DNA of 64,000 bases from Sphingomonas prati (GTDB lineage: Bacteria; Pseudomonadota; Alphaproteobacteria; Sphingomonadales; Sphingomonadaceae). Location of the stretch: positions 434,001 through 498,000 of the forward strand of contig NZ_BMJP01000002.1 in assembly GCF_014643515.1 (NCBI RefSeq), in the 5' to 3' direction. How positions within the stretch are numbered: position 1 is the first letter of the stretch; each line of letters starts with the position of its first letter. Position numbers and translations under genes: made by a program. The notes beneath the pieces were generated by a model that made no database searches, was not told the DNA's origin, and was given only the letters and a program-made list of their open reading frames with translations. Of this stretch, positions 9,406 to 18,798 are shown one piece after another.

Positions 9406-10311
9406 TCAGATCGCCTCGCCACTCAGGCGCTGACAAATCATGTCGAGCTGATCGAGCGTGGCGTAGCGGAGCGTCACGCTGCCGCCGTCGTCGCTGTGGG
9501 CGATCGTGACTTTCAGGCCGAGCAGGTCGCCGATCTGGCGTTCGAGTGACTGGATGTCCTCGTTGGGGGCGGCGGGTTTCGCGGGGACCCCGGTGCGTTG
9601 ACGAGGCGCGCGGGCGTCGCGGGCGAGTTGTTCGGTTTCGCGGACGGACAGCCCGCGGTCGATGACCTGGCGGGCAAGGACCATCGGGTTCTTGGCGGTG
9701 ACGAGCGCGCGGGCGTGGCCCATCGAGAGCGCGCCGGTTGACACGTCGTTGCGGACCGGTTCGGGCAGGTCGAGCAGCCGGACCAGGTTGGCGACGTGGC
9801 TGCGCGATTTGTGGACGAGCTTGCCGAGCGCTTCCTGGCTGTGGCCATAGTCGGTGATGAGCCGCTGATAGGCCTCGGCTTCCTCGATGGCGTTGAGGTC
9901 CTGCCGCTGGATATTCTCGATCAGCGCGACTTCGAGCGTTTCGACGTCGTCGAACGCGCGGACGATGACCGGCACCTCGTGCAGGTGCGCGCGCTGCGCC
10001 GCACGCCAGCGGCGTTCGCCGGCGATGATCTGGTAACCGCCGTCATGCGGGCGGACGAGGATCGGTTGCAAGACGCCGCGAACCGCGATCGACTGCGCCA
10101 GTTCCTCCAGCGCGGTTTCGTCGAAGTGACGGCGCGGCTGGCCGGGGTGCGGATGGATCGCGGCGATCGCGACGGACTGGACGCCTTGGCTGCGCTGTCC
10201 GTCGGCGGCAACCGGGGCTTCGCGCTCGACCTCCCCCAGCAACGCGGAGAGGCCGCGCCCGAGGCCACCGGGCCGTTTCCTGACGCTGGTCCCGTCGCCG
10301 CTCATTCTCAT
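9406..10311 (-). CDS. parB: Chromosome-partitioning protein ParB
   Basis: A 301-residue CTP-dependent DNA clamp that loads at parS. The N-terminus GRGLSALLGEVE is the ParA-interacting segment. The CTP-binding domain contains HPGQPRRHFDETALEELAQS and the GERRWRA box. The helix-turn-helix region (SQEALGKLVHKSRSHVANL, LSMGHARALVT) reads parS, and a C-terminal dimerisation segment ends the protein. parA is 4 bp upstream. Perfect parS palindromes lie at 13536 and 34634, so the full system is present. Located about 10 kb from the proposed oriC, as in Caulobacter. Confidence 0.97.
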   Translation of the reverse strand: MRMSGDGTSVRKRPGGLGRGLSALLGEVEREAPVAADGQRSQGVQSVAIAAIHPHPGQPRRHFDETALEELAQSIAVRGVLQPILVRPHDGGYQIIAGERRWRAAQRAHLHEVPVIVRAFDDVETLEVALIENIQRQDLNAIEEAEAYQRLITDYGHSQEALGKLVHKSRSHVANLVRLLDLPEPVRNDVSTGALSMGHARALVTAKNPMVLARQVIDRGLSVRETEQLARDARAPRQRTGVPAKPAAPNEDIQSLERQIGDLLGLKVTIAHSDDGGSVTLRYATLDQLDMICQRLSGEAI

Positions 10312-10315
10312 CCTC

Positions 10316-11098
10316 TCAAGCCGCCTTGGCCGGCGCGGGCAGACGCCCGATCAGTTCGCGGGCCAGCGCGATATACGCCTCCGACCCCGAGCAGCGATGG
10401 TCGTAGATCAGCGCGGGCAGACCGTGGCTGGGCGCTTCCGACAGCCGCACGTTGCGCGGGATGACGGTTTCGAACACGACATCGCCGAGGCAGGCGCGGA
10501 CATCCTGTGCCACCTGTTCCGACAGGCGGTTGCGCTTGTCGTACATGGTGAGCGCTACGCCGAGGATCGACAGGCCGGGATTGAAGCGCGAGCGAATCCG
10601 CTCGAACGTGGTGAGCAGCTGGCTGAGCCCCTCGAGCGCGAAGAACTCGCACTGCAGCGGTACGAGCAGCAGGCGGGCGGCGACCAGCGCGTTGATGGTC
10701 AGCAGGCCCAGCGAGGGCGGGCAATCGATCAGGCAGACGTCCCAGCGGCCGGGGGGGGCGGCGTTGATCGCGGCATCGAGCCGGTGGGTGCGATGCTCGA
10801 AATCGATCAGCTCGATCTCCGCACCCGACAGGTCGACCGTGGCGGGGACGAGGTCGAGCCGCGGGACCTTCGTGGGGATCGCGGCGTCGACCAGCGTGCT
10901 GTCGCCGCGCAGGACCTCGTAGCTCGACGCGCCGCGTTCGTTCTGGTGGATGCCGAGGCCGGTCGAGCAATTGCCCTGCGGATCGAAATCGATCAGCAGC
11001 ACGCGCCAGCCGGATGCGGCGAGCGCGGTGCCTATGTTGATCGCGGTCGTGGTCTTGCCGACGCCGCCCTTCTGGTTCGCAATGGCAATGCGGATCAT
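10316..11098 (-). CDS. parA: Chromosome-partitioning ATPase ParA
   Basis: A 260-residue deviant-Walker ATPase. IAIANQKGGVGKTTTAINIG is the Walker A with its signature lysine, VLLIDFDPQGNCSTGLG the switch I region, and VCLIDCPPSLGLLT the Walker B. It forms ATP-dependent gradients on the nucleoid that move ParB-parS. It overlaps rsmG by four bases (ATGA) and precedes parB by 4 bp. The order mnmG-rsmG-parA-parB is a conserved origin-proximal operon. Confidence 0.97.
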   Translation of the reverse strand: MIRIAIANQKGGVGKTTTAINIGTALAASGWRVLLIDFDPQGNCSTGLGIHQNERGASSYEVLRGDSTLVDAAIPTKVPRLDLVPATVDLSGAEIELIDFEHRTHRLDAAINAAPPGRWDVCLIDCPPSLGLLTINALVAARLLLVPLQCEFFALEGLSQLLTTFERIRSRFNPGLSILGVALTMYDKRNRLSEQVAQDVRACLGDVVFETVIPRNVRLSEAPSHGLPALIYDHRCSGSEAYIALARELIGRLPAPAKAA

Positions 11099-11688
11099 CG
11101 CGGCTCCTTGCGGCGGACGTTCTGGCGGACGTTGGTCGCCACGACAATCGCGGCGTCGGCATCGGTCCGGCTGGGGACGACGCGAAACTCACCCTGCCAT
11201 GTTCCGCGGACCGTATCCAGTTCCGACGACGCGGTGCGGCCCTTGGGAAGGATCCAGACGGTGTTGCGGTCCGAGAAGCGCACCGCGGAGTCGAGCAGCT
11301 TGGGCAGCGGGGCGTAGGCGCGCGCGGTGATGCGGTCGAAGCGCTCGGTTTCCATCGTCTCGATCCGTCCGGCGTGGAGCGTGGCGCGGTCCTTCAGGCC
11401 CAGCGTTTCGATGCAGTGGGCGAGGAACTCGGCACGCAGGCGGCGGCTTTCGACGAGCCGGACCTCCGCACCAAGGATCGCGAGCACAATGCCGGGGAGG
11501 CCGGCGCCGGAGCCGATATCGAGCCAGCGGCCGCCGGGGGGGGCGAGATCGAGCAGCTGCGCGCTGTCGTCGATATGACGGGTCTGGAACGCGTCGAGGC
11601 TGGCGGCCGAAACGAGGTTCTGGCGCGTGGCCTCGTCCCGGACCAGGTCGGCATAGGCGGCGAGCAGATCTTGCGGCGTCTCGGTCAT
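11095..11688 (-). CDS. rsmG: 16S rRNA (guanine527-N7)-methyltransferase RsmG
   Basis: A 197-residue SAM methyltransferase modifying G527 of 16S rRNA. The SAM-binding motif is [20 protein letters not shown], followed by the acidic [14 protein letters not shown] strand. The N-terminal helix region includes [21 protein letters not shown], typical of GidB proteins. It overlaps both mnmG upstream and parA downstream by four bases, so it is coupled to both. Confidence 0.95.
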   Translation of the reverse strand: MTETPQDLLAAYADLVRDEATRQNLVSAASLDAFQTRHIDDSAQLLDLAPPGGRWLDIGSGAGLPGIVLAILGAEVRLVESRRLRAEFLAHCIETLGLKDRATLHAGRIETMETERFDRITARAYAPLPKLLDSAVRFSDRNTVWILPKGRTASSELDTVRGTWQGEFRVVPSRTDADAAIVVATNVRQNVRRKEPR

Positions 11689-13487
11689 GCCGCGCGGCGC
11701 GCCTGCACGAGGATCGCGGTGAGCGCCGCCGGGGTGATGCCGCGGATCCGCGATGCGGCCTGGAGGTCGGCGGGGGCGGCGGTGCGCAGCTTCTCGATCA
11801 TCTCCGCGGACAGGCCGCCGATGGTGGCATAGTCGACATGGCCGAGCGGCAGGTTCGCACCGCCGAGCAGGCGACGGCCGTCGGCGCGCTGCCGTTCAAC
11901 ATAGGGCTCGTAGAGCAGGTCGGCGATGATCTCGGTGACGATCGCGTCGGGGTGGTCGCGCGTGGCGGGGACTGCGGTTTGAACCGTGGCGAGGGCGTCG
12001 GGGCCGGAGAAGGACTGGCGCAGCGTGGCGGCGGTGGGGGGATGCGTCATCGCGGTGTCGAGCGTGGCGCGGACGTCGGCGCGGGCCTCGGCGCGGCGTT
12101 CGATCGCGTGGCGCTTGGTCGAGCGGACGGCGCCGGTGGCGATCGCCTGCGGGGCGAGCCGGACTTCGGCATTGTCGGCGCGCAGGTGGAGGCGGTTGTC
12201 GGCGCGCGCGGTGAGCATGCGGTAGGGTTCGGTGACGCCCTGCAACGTCAGGTCGTCGACCATGACGCCGATGTAGCTGGCGGTGCGATCGAACAGGATG
12301 GTGTCGGCGGCGCGGGCGTGGGCGGCGGCGTTGAGGCCTGCGACGAGCCCCTGCCCGGCCGCTTCCTCATACCCCGTCGTGCCGTTGATCTGGCCGGCGA
12401 AGTAGAGCCCGGCGAAACCGGAGACGGCGAGCGTGGCGTCGAGCGCGCGCGGGTCGATATAGTCGTACTCGACCGCGTAGCCGGCCTGCAGGATCTCGAC
12501 CTGTTCGAGGCCGGCGATGGTGCACAGGAACTGCTGCTGGACGGACGCGGGGAGCGAGGTGGAGATGCCGTTGGGATAGACCGCGTGCGTGTCGATCCCC
12601 TCGGGTTCGAGGAAGATCTGGTGGCCGTCGCGGTCGCCGAAGCGGAAGACCTTGTCCTCGATCGACGGGCAGTAGCGCGGGCCGGAGCCGGTGATGCGGC
12701 CGGAGAACAGGGGCGACACATCGAGCGCGCCGCGGATGATGTCGTGCGTGGCAAGGTTGGTGCGCGTGACGGCGCAGTGGACCTGCGGCAGGCGCGAGGT
12801 CTGCGTGTCGGGCGACATCGTCCAGGGTTCGGCGTCGCTGGCCTGTCGGTCGAGGCGGGCCCAGTCGATCGTGCGACCGTCGAGTCGCGGCGGGGTGCCC
12901 GTCTTGAGGCGCGCCATCGGGAGGGCGAAGTCGCGGAACTGCTGGCCGAGTCGGGTCGCGGCGCGTTCGTCGACACGGCCGCCGGGGGTGGCGGTCATGC
13001 CGCTGTGCAGGATGCCGCCAAGGAAGGTGCCGGTGGCGATCACGACGGACTGCGCAGCGAGCGTGCCGGTGCGGGTTCTGACGCCGGTGATGCGGTCGCC
13101 GGTGCGGACGAGGGTGTCGACCTCGGCCTCGACCACCGTCAGGTTCGGGTAGGCGGCGAGTGCCGACTGGACGGCGGCGGCGTAGCGGGTGCGGTCGGCC
13201 TGGATGCGCGGGCCGTGGACCGCGACGCCCTTGCTGCGGTTGAGCATGCGGTAGTGGATCGCGGCGGCGTCCGCGGCGCGGCCCATGATGCCGTCCCAGG
13301 CGTCGACTTCGCGGACGATGTGGCCCTTGCCGATCCCGCCGATCGCGGGGTTGCACGACATCGCGCCGATCCGGTCGGCCCGCATCGTGACCAGCGCGAC
13401 GGTGCAGCCGAGGCGTGCGGCCGCGGCCGCGGCCTCGCACCCGGCGTGGCCGCCACCGATGACGACGACATCATAAGCCTGTTCCAT
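11685..13487 (-). CDS. mnmG: tRNA uridine-5-carboxymethylaminomethyl enzyme MnmG (GidA)
   Basis: A 600-residue FAD protein that works with MnmE to make cmnm5U34 in tRNAs. The FAD dinucleotide fold is [42 protein letters not shown], with the conserved cysteine, is diagnostic, as are [10 protein letters not shown] and [10 protein letters not shown]-type segments. The start was set at ATG 13487 (MEQAYDVVV); an in-frame extension upstream lacks similarity and would cover the parS site. A perfect parS palindrome lies 49-64 bp upstream of the start. Confidence 0.97.
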   Translation of the reverse strand: MEQAYDVVVIGGGHAGCEAAAAAARLGCTVALVTMRADRIGAMSCNPAIGGIGKGHIVREVDAWDGIMGRAADAAAIHYRMLNRSKGVAVHGPRIQADRTRYAAAVQSALAAYPNLTVVEAEVDTLVRTGDRITGVRTRTGTLAAQSVVIATGTFLGGILHSGMTATPGGRVDERAATRLGQQFRDFALPMARLKTGTPPRLDGRTIDWARLDRQASDAEPWTMSPDTQTSRLPQVHCAVTRTNLATHDIIRGALDVSPLFSGRITGSGPRYCPSIEDKVFRFGDRDGHQIFLEPEGIDTHAVYPNGISTSLPASVQQQFLCTIAGLEQVEILQAGYAVEYDYIDPRALDATLAVSGFAGLYFAGQINGTTGYEEAAGQGLVAGLNAAAHARAADTILFDRTASYIGVMVDDLTLQGVTEPYRMLTARADNRLHLRADNAEVRLAPQAIATGAVRSTKRHAIERRAEARADVRATLDTAMTHPPTAATLRQSFSGPDALATVQTAVPATRDHPDAIVTEIIADLLYEPYVERQRADGRRLLGGANLPLGHVDYATIGGLSAEMIEKLRTAAPADLQAASRIRGITPAALTAILVQARRAA

Positions 13488-13535
13488 ATCCGGCGCGTAG
13501 CAAAGTCGACGCGGATTTGCACCTGTGGTTGACGT

Positions 13536-13551
13536 TGTTCCACGTGGAACA
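13536..13551. promoter_or_regulatory. parS: parS site 1 (perfect 16-bp palindrome)
   Basis: TGTTCCACGTGGAACA, a perfect palindrome identical to the alphaproteobacterial parS type bound by ParB. It sits in the 65-bp gap between mnmE and mnmG, within the operon that also encodes ParB, and ends 2 bp before the mnmE stop. An identical 16-mer is at 34634 and a one-base variant at 48253. Confidence 0.9.
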
Positions 13552-13552
13552 A

Positions 13553-14827
13553 TCATTTGCCCAGGCAGAATTGCCCGAACAGGCTGTCGAGCAGGTCCTC
13601 GAACCCGGAGCGGCCGGTGAGCCGATCGAGCGCGAGGCGGGCGCGGCGGAGCGCCTCGGCCTGGAGGACGGCGTCGGTTTCGGTCGCCGCGTCACGCATG
13701 GCGAGGTGGGCTTCGGTCAGTTCGGCGCGTTGGCGGCGCGAGATGGCGTGGGCGTCGGTGGTGGGGAGGAGCGTGGCGGCGCGCGCCTGCATCCAGGCGA
13801 TCAGGGGGGTGAGCCCCTGCCCTGTCTCGCTCGATACGGCGAGACGGTCCGGCGGGGACTGGTCCGGGCGGGCGTCGGCGCGGGGGAAGAGCCAGAGCGT
13901 GCTGGGATGCGCAGGGGGTGGATCGTCGCCGAGCCAGAGCAGCAGATCCGCGTCGGCGATACGGGTGCGGGCGCGGGCGATGCCGATCCGTTCGACCTCG
14001 TCCGTGCCATCGCGCAGGCCGGCGGTGTCGGACAGGAGATAGGCAGTGCCGTCGATCGCGACCGGGACCTCGACGACGTCGCGGGTCGTGCCGGGGGTCG
14101 CGGAGACGATCGCGGCGTCGCGGCCGGCGATGCGGTTGAGCAGGCTGGACTTGCCGGCGTTGGGCGGGCCGGCGAGCACGACCGCGATCCCGTCGCGGAC
14201 CCGTTCGACCTCGGGGGCAGTCAGTGCGGTGGCGAGGGCTGCGGCGATGTGTTCGGCTTGGGTCGCGATGCCGATGCCGTCCGGGACTTCGGGGTCTTCG
14301 TCGCCGAAGTCGAGGCTGGCCTCGACCTGTGCGGCGAGGCGGAGGATCGCGGTGCGCCAGGCGTCCACCTGTCGCCCGAGCGTGCCGTCGGCCATCGCGA
14401 GCGCGGTGCGGCGTTGCTGTTCGGTCTCGGCTGAGAGGAGGTCGCCGAGCGCTTCGGCCTCGAGCAGGTCGATGCGGCCGTTCGCAAAGGCGCGGCGGGT
14501 GAACTCGCCGGGGTCGGCGAGGCGACAGGCAGGGAAGGTCGCCAGGACCGTGAGCATGCGCGCGACGACGGCGCGGCCGCCGTGGAGGTGGAATTCGGCG
14601 AGGTCCTCGCCGGTCGCGGTGGCGGATCCGGGGAACCAGAGGAGGAGGCCCTGGTCGATGACCTCCCCTGCCCCGTCGCGGAAGGTGCGCAGCGTCGCGC
14701 GGCGCGGTGCGGCGGCGCGACCAGCGACGGCGCGGACGATCGTGTCGGCCGACGGGCCGCTGATCCGCACGACGGCGATCCCGGCCGGCGGGGCGCCGGA
14801 CGAGACGGCGAAGATCGTGTCGGTCAC
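13553..14827 (-). CDS. mnmE: tRNA modification GTPase MnmE
   Basis: A 424-residue GTPase, partner of MnmG. The N-terminal tetrahydrofolate domain starts [24 protein letters not shown]. The central G domain has G1 [12 protein letters not shown], the TPGTTRD switch and [13 protein letters not shown]. The C-terminus LFGQFCLGK carries the conserved CxGK end. The GTG at 14827 is the start that gives the family N-terminus. The G domain looks slightly compact after the DxxG motif, but all motifs are present. The DUF6489-like gene ends 5 bp upstream. Confidence 0.95.
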   Translation of the reverse strand: MTDTIFAVSSGAPPAGIAVVRISGPSADTIVRAVAGRAAAPRRATLRTFRDGAGEVIDQGLLLWFPGSATATGEDLAEFHLHGGRAVVARMLTVLATFPACRLADPGEFTRRAFANGRIDLLEAEALGDLLSAETEQQRRTALAMADGTLGRQVDAWRTAILRLAAQVEASLDFGDEDPEVPDGIGIATQAEHIAAALATALTAPEVERVRDGIAVVLAGPPNAGKSSLLNRIAGRDAAIVSATPGTTRDVVEVPVAIDGTAYLLSDTAGLRDGTDEVERIGIARARTRIADADLLLWLGDDPPPAHPSTLWLFPRADARPDQSPPDRLAVSSETGQGLTPLIAWMQARAATLLPTTDAHAISRRQRAELTEAHLAMRDAATETDAVLQAEALRRARLALDRLTGRSGFEDLLDSLFGQFCLGK

Positions 14828-14832
14828 CGCGG

Positions 14833-15072
14833 TTATTTGCGCGTCGAGGCCTTGCCCATCTGGTCGGACAGCTGCTTCCAGAGCATCAGGCCGGCTTCGC
14901 CCATCGGCGCCCAGCTCTTCAGCACTGCCTGGAGCGAGTCCGGGGTGATCCCCTCGTCGATGTTGCGCTTCATCTTGTCGAGATAGGCGGCGTGCAGCGG
15001 TTCGAGATCGGGCAGGCCCATGAAAGCGCGCGCTTCCTGCGGCGTGCAATCGACGTCGACTGTGATCTTCAT
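14833..15072 (-). CDS. DUF6489-like small protein (79 aa)
   Basis: Begins MKITVDVDCTPQEARAFMGL and continues with LHAAYLDKMKRNIDEGITPD and LKSWAPMGEAGLMLWKQLSD. This helical pattern is typical of a small sphingomonad and caulobacter family annotated as DUF6489 (phasin-like helices in the second half). It is likely cytoplasmic with no signal or membrane segment. It is the first gene before mnmE on the same strand, 5 bp away, so it may be co-transcribed with the mnmE-mnmG-parAB operon. Function unknown; the family name is from memory. Confidence 0.75.
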   Translation of the reverse strand: MKITVDVDCTPQEARAFMGLPDLEPLHAAYLDKMKRNIDEGITPDSLQAVLKSWAPMGEAGLMLWKQLSDQMGKASTRK

Positions 15073-15188
15073 GGGGTCTCTCTCCGCTGTCGCCGTCCGG
15101 CATCGCATCCGCCGACCGCCCTGTCGAGGGATGGCCGGGTGCGGCATCCCACTGTAGATAGGCAGCAAGCAGTTATTGGAGAAGAGCA

Positions 15189-15881
15189 TTGGGTGACCGC
15201 ATCGAAATCGCGACGCTGGACGGCAACGACATGATGCCGGCGTATCGCGCGCAGCCGGACGGCACGCTGAAGGGCGCGATCGTCGTGATCCAGGAGATTT
15301 TCGGGATCAACGCCGGGATTCGCGAGAAGGCGGATCGCTGGGCCTCGCTCGGCTACCTCGCGATCGCGCCGGACCTGTTCTGGCGGATGGAGCCGGGTGT
15401 CGAGCTGGACCCCGATGTGCCGGCGGAGATGGAACGCGCGTTCGGCTTCTACAAGCAGTTCGATCTGGACGCGGCGATGCGCGACGTCGAGGCGACGATC
15501 AAGGCGGCGCGGGGCGACGCGGCGAAGGTCGGCGTGGTCGGATATTGCCTGGGCGGGCTGATCGCATATCTGGCCGCGACGCGGACCGATGCGGATGCGA
15601 GCGTCGGTTATTATGGCGGCGGCATCAACCAGAAGCTGGGCGAGGCGCATGCGATCGGCAAGCCGCTGATGCTGCATTTCGCGGGTGACGATCACTTCAT
15701 CGACGCGGCCGCGCGCGAAGCGATCGGCGAGGGGCTGGGGTCCAATTCCCACGTCACGATCCATGACTATGCCGGTGTGGATCATGGCTTTGCGGCCACG
15801 TCCGGGTCGCGGCGCGTGGACGATGCGGCGCGGTTGGCCGATGGCCGGACCGAGGCGTTTTTCGCCGAGTATATCGGGTAG
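15189..15881 (+). CDS. Dienelactone hydrolase family protein
   Basis: A 230-residue alpha/beta hydrolase. The nucleophile elbow is GYCLGG, i.e. the Cys-type nucleophile of dienelactone hydrolases. AGDDHFID provides the catalytic Asp and GVDHGFA the His, completing the Cys-Asp-His triad. IVVIQEIFGINAGIREKADRW is the characteristic N-terminal oxyanion region. The start appears to be TTG 15189 with GGAGAAG nearby upstream. No aromatic-degradation genes are adjacent, so the physiological substrate is unknown. Confidence 0.9.
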   Translation: MGDRIEIATLDGNDMMPAYRAQPDGTLKGAIVVIQEIFGINAGIREKADRWASLGYLAIAPDLFWRMEPGVELDPDVPAEMERAFGFYKQFDLDAAMRDVEATIKAARGDAAKVGVVGYCLGGLIAYLAATRTDADASVGYYGGGINQKLGEAHAIGKPLMLHFAGDDHFIDAAAREAIGEGLGSNSHVTIHDYAGVDHGFAATSGSRRVDDAARLADGRTEAFFAEYIG

Positions 15882-15888
15882 TGCTTAG

Positions 15889-16031
15889 CCCTCCCCCCAC
15901 CGGGGGGAGGGTTGGGTGGGGGGTGTTTCTTGGTGACGCGTTGAAGGTTTGCTGTGTCCGCCTGGACACGCACCGACGTTCCGTCCATTTCGGCCCCCCT
16001 CCCCGACCCTCCCTCCGGTGGGGGGAGGGAG
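15889..16031. repeat. C/G-rich hairpin repeats (family E)
   Basis: A 10-bp perfect hairpin at 15889-15911 (CCCTCCCCCC, loop ACC, GGGGGGAGGG) begins 7 bp after the dienelactone hydrolase stop. A second related hairpin lies at 15996-16031. Similar sequences occur at 32026, 44178, 44738, 48297 and 51335, so this is a dispersed element that may also end transcription. Confidence 0.6.
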
Positions 16032-16072
16032 TTTAGGACGCCAACCCGCTATTCATCTTTTGCAGACATAAA

Positions 16073-16108
16073 AAAGGGGGGCGGTGTCGAGTGACACCGC
16101 CCCCCTTT
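16073..16108 (-). terminator. Rho-independent terminator after terC
   Basis: A 16-bp perfect stem (AAAGGGGGGCGGTGTC and its complement) with a 4-base loop lies 8 bp past the terC stop. On the leftward strand it is followed by a run of T. This is a textbook intrinsic terminator for the rho-terC transcript. Confidence 0.85.
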
Positions 16109-16116
16109 CGTTGGGC

Positions 16117-16776
16117 TCAGTTGAAGAGGGTGAGGACGCCGACGGTGGGGTCGATCAGGCCGTCGTAGATCATCTTGCCGGCGACGTAGACGATGACCGC
16201 GAGACCGATATAGGCGATCCAGCGATAGCGTTCGATGACGCGGGCCAGCACGTTGGCCGCGATGCCCATCAGCGCGACGGACAGGATCAGGCCGAGCACC
16301 AGGATGCCGGGATGTTCGCGCGCGGCGCCGGCGACTGCCAGGACGTTGTCGAGGCTCATCGACACATCGGCGAGCGCGACGGCCCAGGCGGCCTGCGCGA
16401 AGCTGCGCGGCTTCTTGAGGGTGGCTTCGTTGCTGTCGCCATCCTCGGCCGACGCGCCGGGCTGAAGCTCGCGGTACATCTTCCACGCGACCCAGAGCAG
16501 CAGGATGCCGCCGGCGAAGACGAGGCCGACCAGGGCGAGCAGCTGCGTCACGAGCAGTGCGAAGATCACGCGCAGCACAAGGGCCGCCGCGATGCCGATC
16601 AGGATGACCTTGCGGCGCTGATCCGCGGGCAGGCCGGCGGCCAGCGCACCGACGACGATTGCATTGTCGCCGGCCAGCATGATGTCGATCAGCAGAACCT
16701 GCCCGAACGCCGCCAGCTGTGACGGCTGGGTTATGTTCGAGAAGTCGCTAACGATATGACCCCAGAGTTCCATCAT
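16117..16776 (-). CDS. TerC/YjbE family integral membrane protein (probable Mn exporter)
   Basis: A 219-residue protein with about seven hydrophobic segments. The two acidic-rich family motifs are present: DIMLAGDNAIVVGALA near residue 35 and DVSMSLDNVLAVAGAA near residue 145. The TerC group, which includes YjbE-type proteins, is linked to manganese export or metalation of exported enzymes; the ion here is inferred. A charged loop (ASAEDGDSNEATLKKP) separates the halves. It lies 22 bp downstream of rho and ends at a strong terminator. Confidence 0.88.
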   Translation of the reverse strand: MMELWGHIVSDFSNITQPSQLAAFGQVLLIDIMLAGDNAIVVGALAAGLPADQRRKVILIGIAAALVLRVIFALLVTQLLALVGLVFAGGILLLWVAWKMYRELQPGASAEDGDSNEATLKKPRSFAQAAWAVALADVSMSLDNVLAVAGAAREHPGILVLGLILSVALMGIAANVLARVIERYRWIAYIGLAVIVYVAGKMIYDGLIDPTVGVLTLFN

Positions 16777-16798
16777 GGTGCTTGTCCTGCCCTGTCGC

Positions 16799-18055
16799 TT
16801 AGCTGTTCATCGAATCGAAGAAATCTTCGTTCGTCTTGGAGTCCTTCATCTTGTCGAGCAGGAACTCGACCGCGTCGATCGTGCCCATCTGCATCAAGAT
16901 ACGGCGCAGGACCCACATCTTGCTGAGCTTGGTCTTGTCGACCAGCAGCTCTTCCTTGCGGGTACCGGACTTGCCGATGTCGATCGCCGGGAAGATGCGC
17001 TTGTCGGCAATCTTGCGATCAAGCACGATTTCCGAGTTACCGGTGCCCTTGAACTCTTCGAAGATGACCTCGTCCATCCGGCTGCCCGTGTCGATCAGCG
17101 CGGTGGCGATGATCGAGAGCGAGCCGCCCTCCTCGATATTACGCGCGGCACCGAAGAAACGTTTCGGACGCTGCAGCGCATTGGCGTCGACACCGCCGGT
17201 CAGGACCTTGCCCGACGACGGCACGACCGTGTTGTAGGCGCGGCCGAGACGCGTGATCGAATCGAGCAGGATGACGACATCCTTCTTGTGCTCGACCAGC
17301 CGCTTGGCCTTTTCGATCACCATTTCGGCGACCTGGACGTGGCGCTGCGCGGGTTCGTCGAAGGTGGAGGAGATGACCTCACCCTTCACGCTGCGCTGCA
17401 TGTCGGTGACTTCCTCCGGCCGCTCGTCGATGAGCAGGACGATCAGGAAGACCTCCGGATGGTTATCAGTGATGGCCTTCGCCATGTTCTGGAGCAGCAC
17501 AGTCTTGCCGACCCGCGGCGGGGCGACGATCAGCGCGCGCTGGCCCTTGCCCTGCGGCGAGACGATGTCGATGACGCGCGAGGACTTGTCCTTCACGGTC
17601 GGGTCGTGCGGATCGAGCGTGAGCTTCGATTCCGGGTAGAGCGGCGTCAGATTGTCGAAATTGACGCGTGTGCGGACGACGTCGGGGTCGTCGAAATTGA
17701 CCGAGACGAGCCGGACGAGCGAGAAATAGCGTTCGCCGTCCTTGGGGGCGCGGATCTCGCCCTCGACCGTGTCGCCGGTGCGGAGGCCGAATTTGCGGAC
17801 CTGGTTGGGCGAGATGTAGATATCGTCCGGGCCGGCGAGATAGCTCGCCTCCGGGCTGCGCAGGAAGCCGAAGCCGTCCTGGAGCACCTCGATCGTGCCG
17901 ACGCCCATGATCTCCTCGCCGCGATCGGCAAGGACCTTGAGGATCGCGAACATGAGGTCCTGCTTGCGCAGCGTCGAGGCACCCTCGACACCGAGTTCGT
18001 CGCCCATCGCGACGAGGGCCGCGGGCGGGGTCTTCTTGAGGTCTTTGAAATGCAT
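16799..18055 (-). CDS. rho: Transcription termination factor Rho
   Basis: A 418-residue RNA helicase. The N-terminal segment [20 protein letters not shown] is followed by the RNA-binding OSB domain ([23 protein letters not shown]). Walker A is in [17 protein letters not shown], Walker B in [18 protein letters not shown], and the Q/R-loop region near [17 protein letters not shown]. The start ATG 18055 gives the normal length. The 170 bp upstream contain no obvious leader structure beyond the family C repeat at 18227. Confidence 0.98.
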   Translation of the reverse strand: MHFKDLKKTPPAALVAMGDELGVEGASTLRKQDLMFAILKVLADRGEEIMGVGTIEVLQDGFGFLRSPEASYLAGPDDIYISPNQVRKFGLRTGDTVEGEIRAPKDGERYFSLVRLVSVNFDDPDVVRTRVNFDNLTPLYPESKLTLDPHDPTVKDKSSRVIDIVSPQGKGQRALIVAPPRVGKTVLLQNMAKAITDNHPEVFLIVLLIDERPEEVTDMQRSVKGEVISSTFDEPAQRHVQVAEMVIEKAKRLVEHKKDVVILLDSITRLGRAYNTVVPSSGKVLTGGVDANALQRPKRFFGAARNIEEGGSLSIIATALIDTGSRMDEVIFEEFKGTGNSEIVLDRKIADKRIFPAIDIGKSGTRKEELLVDKTKLSKMWVLRRILMQMGTIDAVEFLLDKMKDSKTNEDFFDSMNS

Positions 18056-18226
18056 GGAGCGTCTGGTCCTGATGCGGATTAGCCCACCGCGCGGCGATAT
18101 GGCCTGCGTCGGAGTCCCGGAGAAGGAGCCTCGCACGGACGGGAGGCAGCAGGGGTTCGGGTAGGCGCGCGGGTGGCCCCGAGTCAAGGGCGGGCCGTGA
18201 CTCTGGCGTGATGATTCCCAGGAAAA

Positions 18227-18333
18227 CCGTTCATGCTGAGTAGGAGCTGAGCCTGTCGAAGACCCGTATCGAAGCACGCCAGTCCTTCGATACGCGCCTT
18301 CGACTGCGCTCAGTCGCTACTCAGGACGAACGG
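18227..18333. repeat. Imperfect inverted repeat, family C, copy 1
   Basis: Arms run from CCGTTC (18227) to GAACGG (18333) and include CTGAGCCTGTCGAAGACC and CCCGTATCGAAG, with mirrored TTCGATACGCG and TGCGCTCAG on the right. A related copy lies at 25819-25956. The word is common in sphingomonad intergenic DNA. It lies between convergent-free rho and hemJ transcripts, just after the hemJ stop. Confidence 0.65.
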
Positions 18334-18348
18334 ATCGGCGTGAAAACC

Positions 18349-18798
18349 TCAGAACGGCTTTACGATGACCAGCACAACGATGATCGCGGTGGCGATGCCA
18401 GGGACCTCGTTCATCAGCCGGAGCGCCTTGCCGGTGACGGGGCGTTCGCCTCGGGCGAGGCGCTTGCCGTAGGCGACCATGTAGCCGTGGTAGCCGGTCA
18501 GGCCGATGACGAGCAGGAATTTGAGGTGGAACCAGCCCATCGTCCAGGCGCCGATCGTGTAGGCGAGGATGAGGCCGAACACCCAGACCGCGATCATCGC
18601 GGGGGTGAGGATGATCGAGCGGAGCTTGCGTTCGCGGTCGATCCAGCGGCGTTCCTCGTCCGAGCCGGGGGCCGATTCCTGGTGGTAGATATAGTAACGC
18701 GGCAACATGAAGAGCCCCGCGATCCAGAAGATCACGAAGATCAGGTGGGCGGCCTTGATCCAAAGATAGGTCATCGCAAAGGCCGTCCCAAATGTCAT
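18349..18798 (-). CDS. hemJ: Protoporphyrinogen IX oxidase HemJ
   Basis: A 149-residue membrane protein with four hydrophobic helices. The family motifs are KAAHLIFVIFWIAGLFMLPRYY, with the conserved histidine, WTMGWFHLKFLLV and the C-terminal NEVPGIATAIIVVLVIVKPF. HemJ carries out the penultimate oxidation step of haem synthesis in the inner membrane. It overlaps the hemE stop by four bases, so both are translationally coupled, as is common in alphaproteobacteria. A second possible start (MTYLWIK) lies 8 codons in. Confidence 0.92.
   Translation of the reverse strand: MTFGTAFAMTYLWIKAAHLIFVIFWIAGLFMLPRYYIYHQESAPGSDEERRWIDRERKLRSIILTPAMIAVWVFGLILAYTIGAWTMGWFHLKFLLVIGLTGYHGYMVAYGKRLARGERPVTGKALRLMNEVPGIATAIIVVLVIVKPF

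Noticed and set aside
11838-13532. 564-codon frame opposite mnmG
   Set aside because: It is Gly/Ala/Val/Asp-rich mirror sequence of mnmG, without signal, motif or SD.
16775-18082. 435-codon frame opposite rho
   Set aside because: It is a mirror of rho with no recognisable motif; similar antisense frames occur opposite hemE, cysNC and herA.
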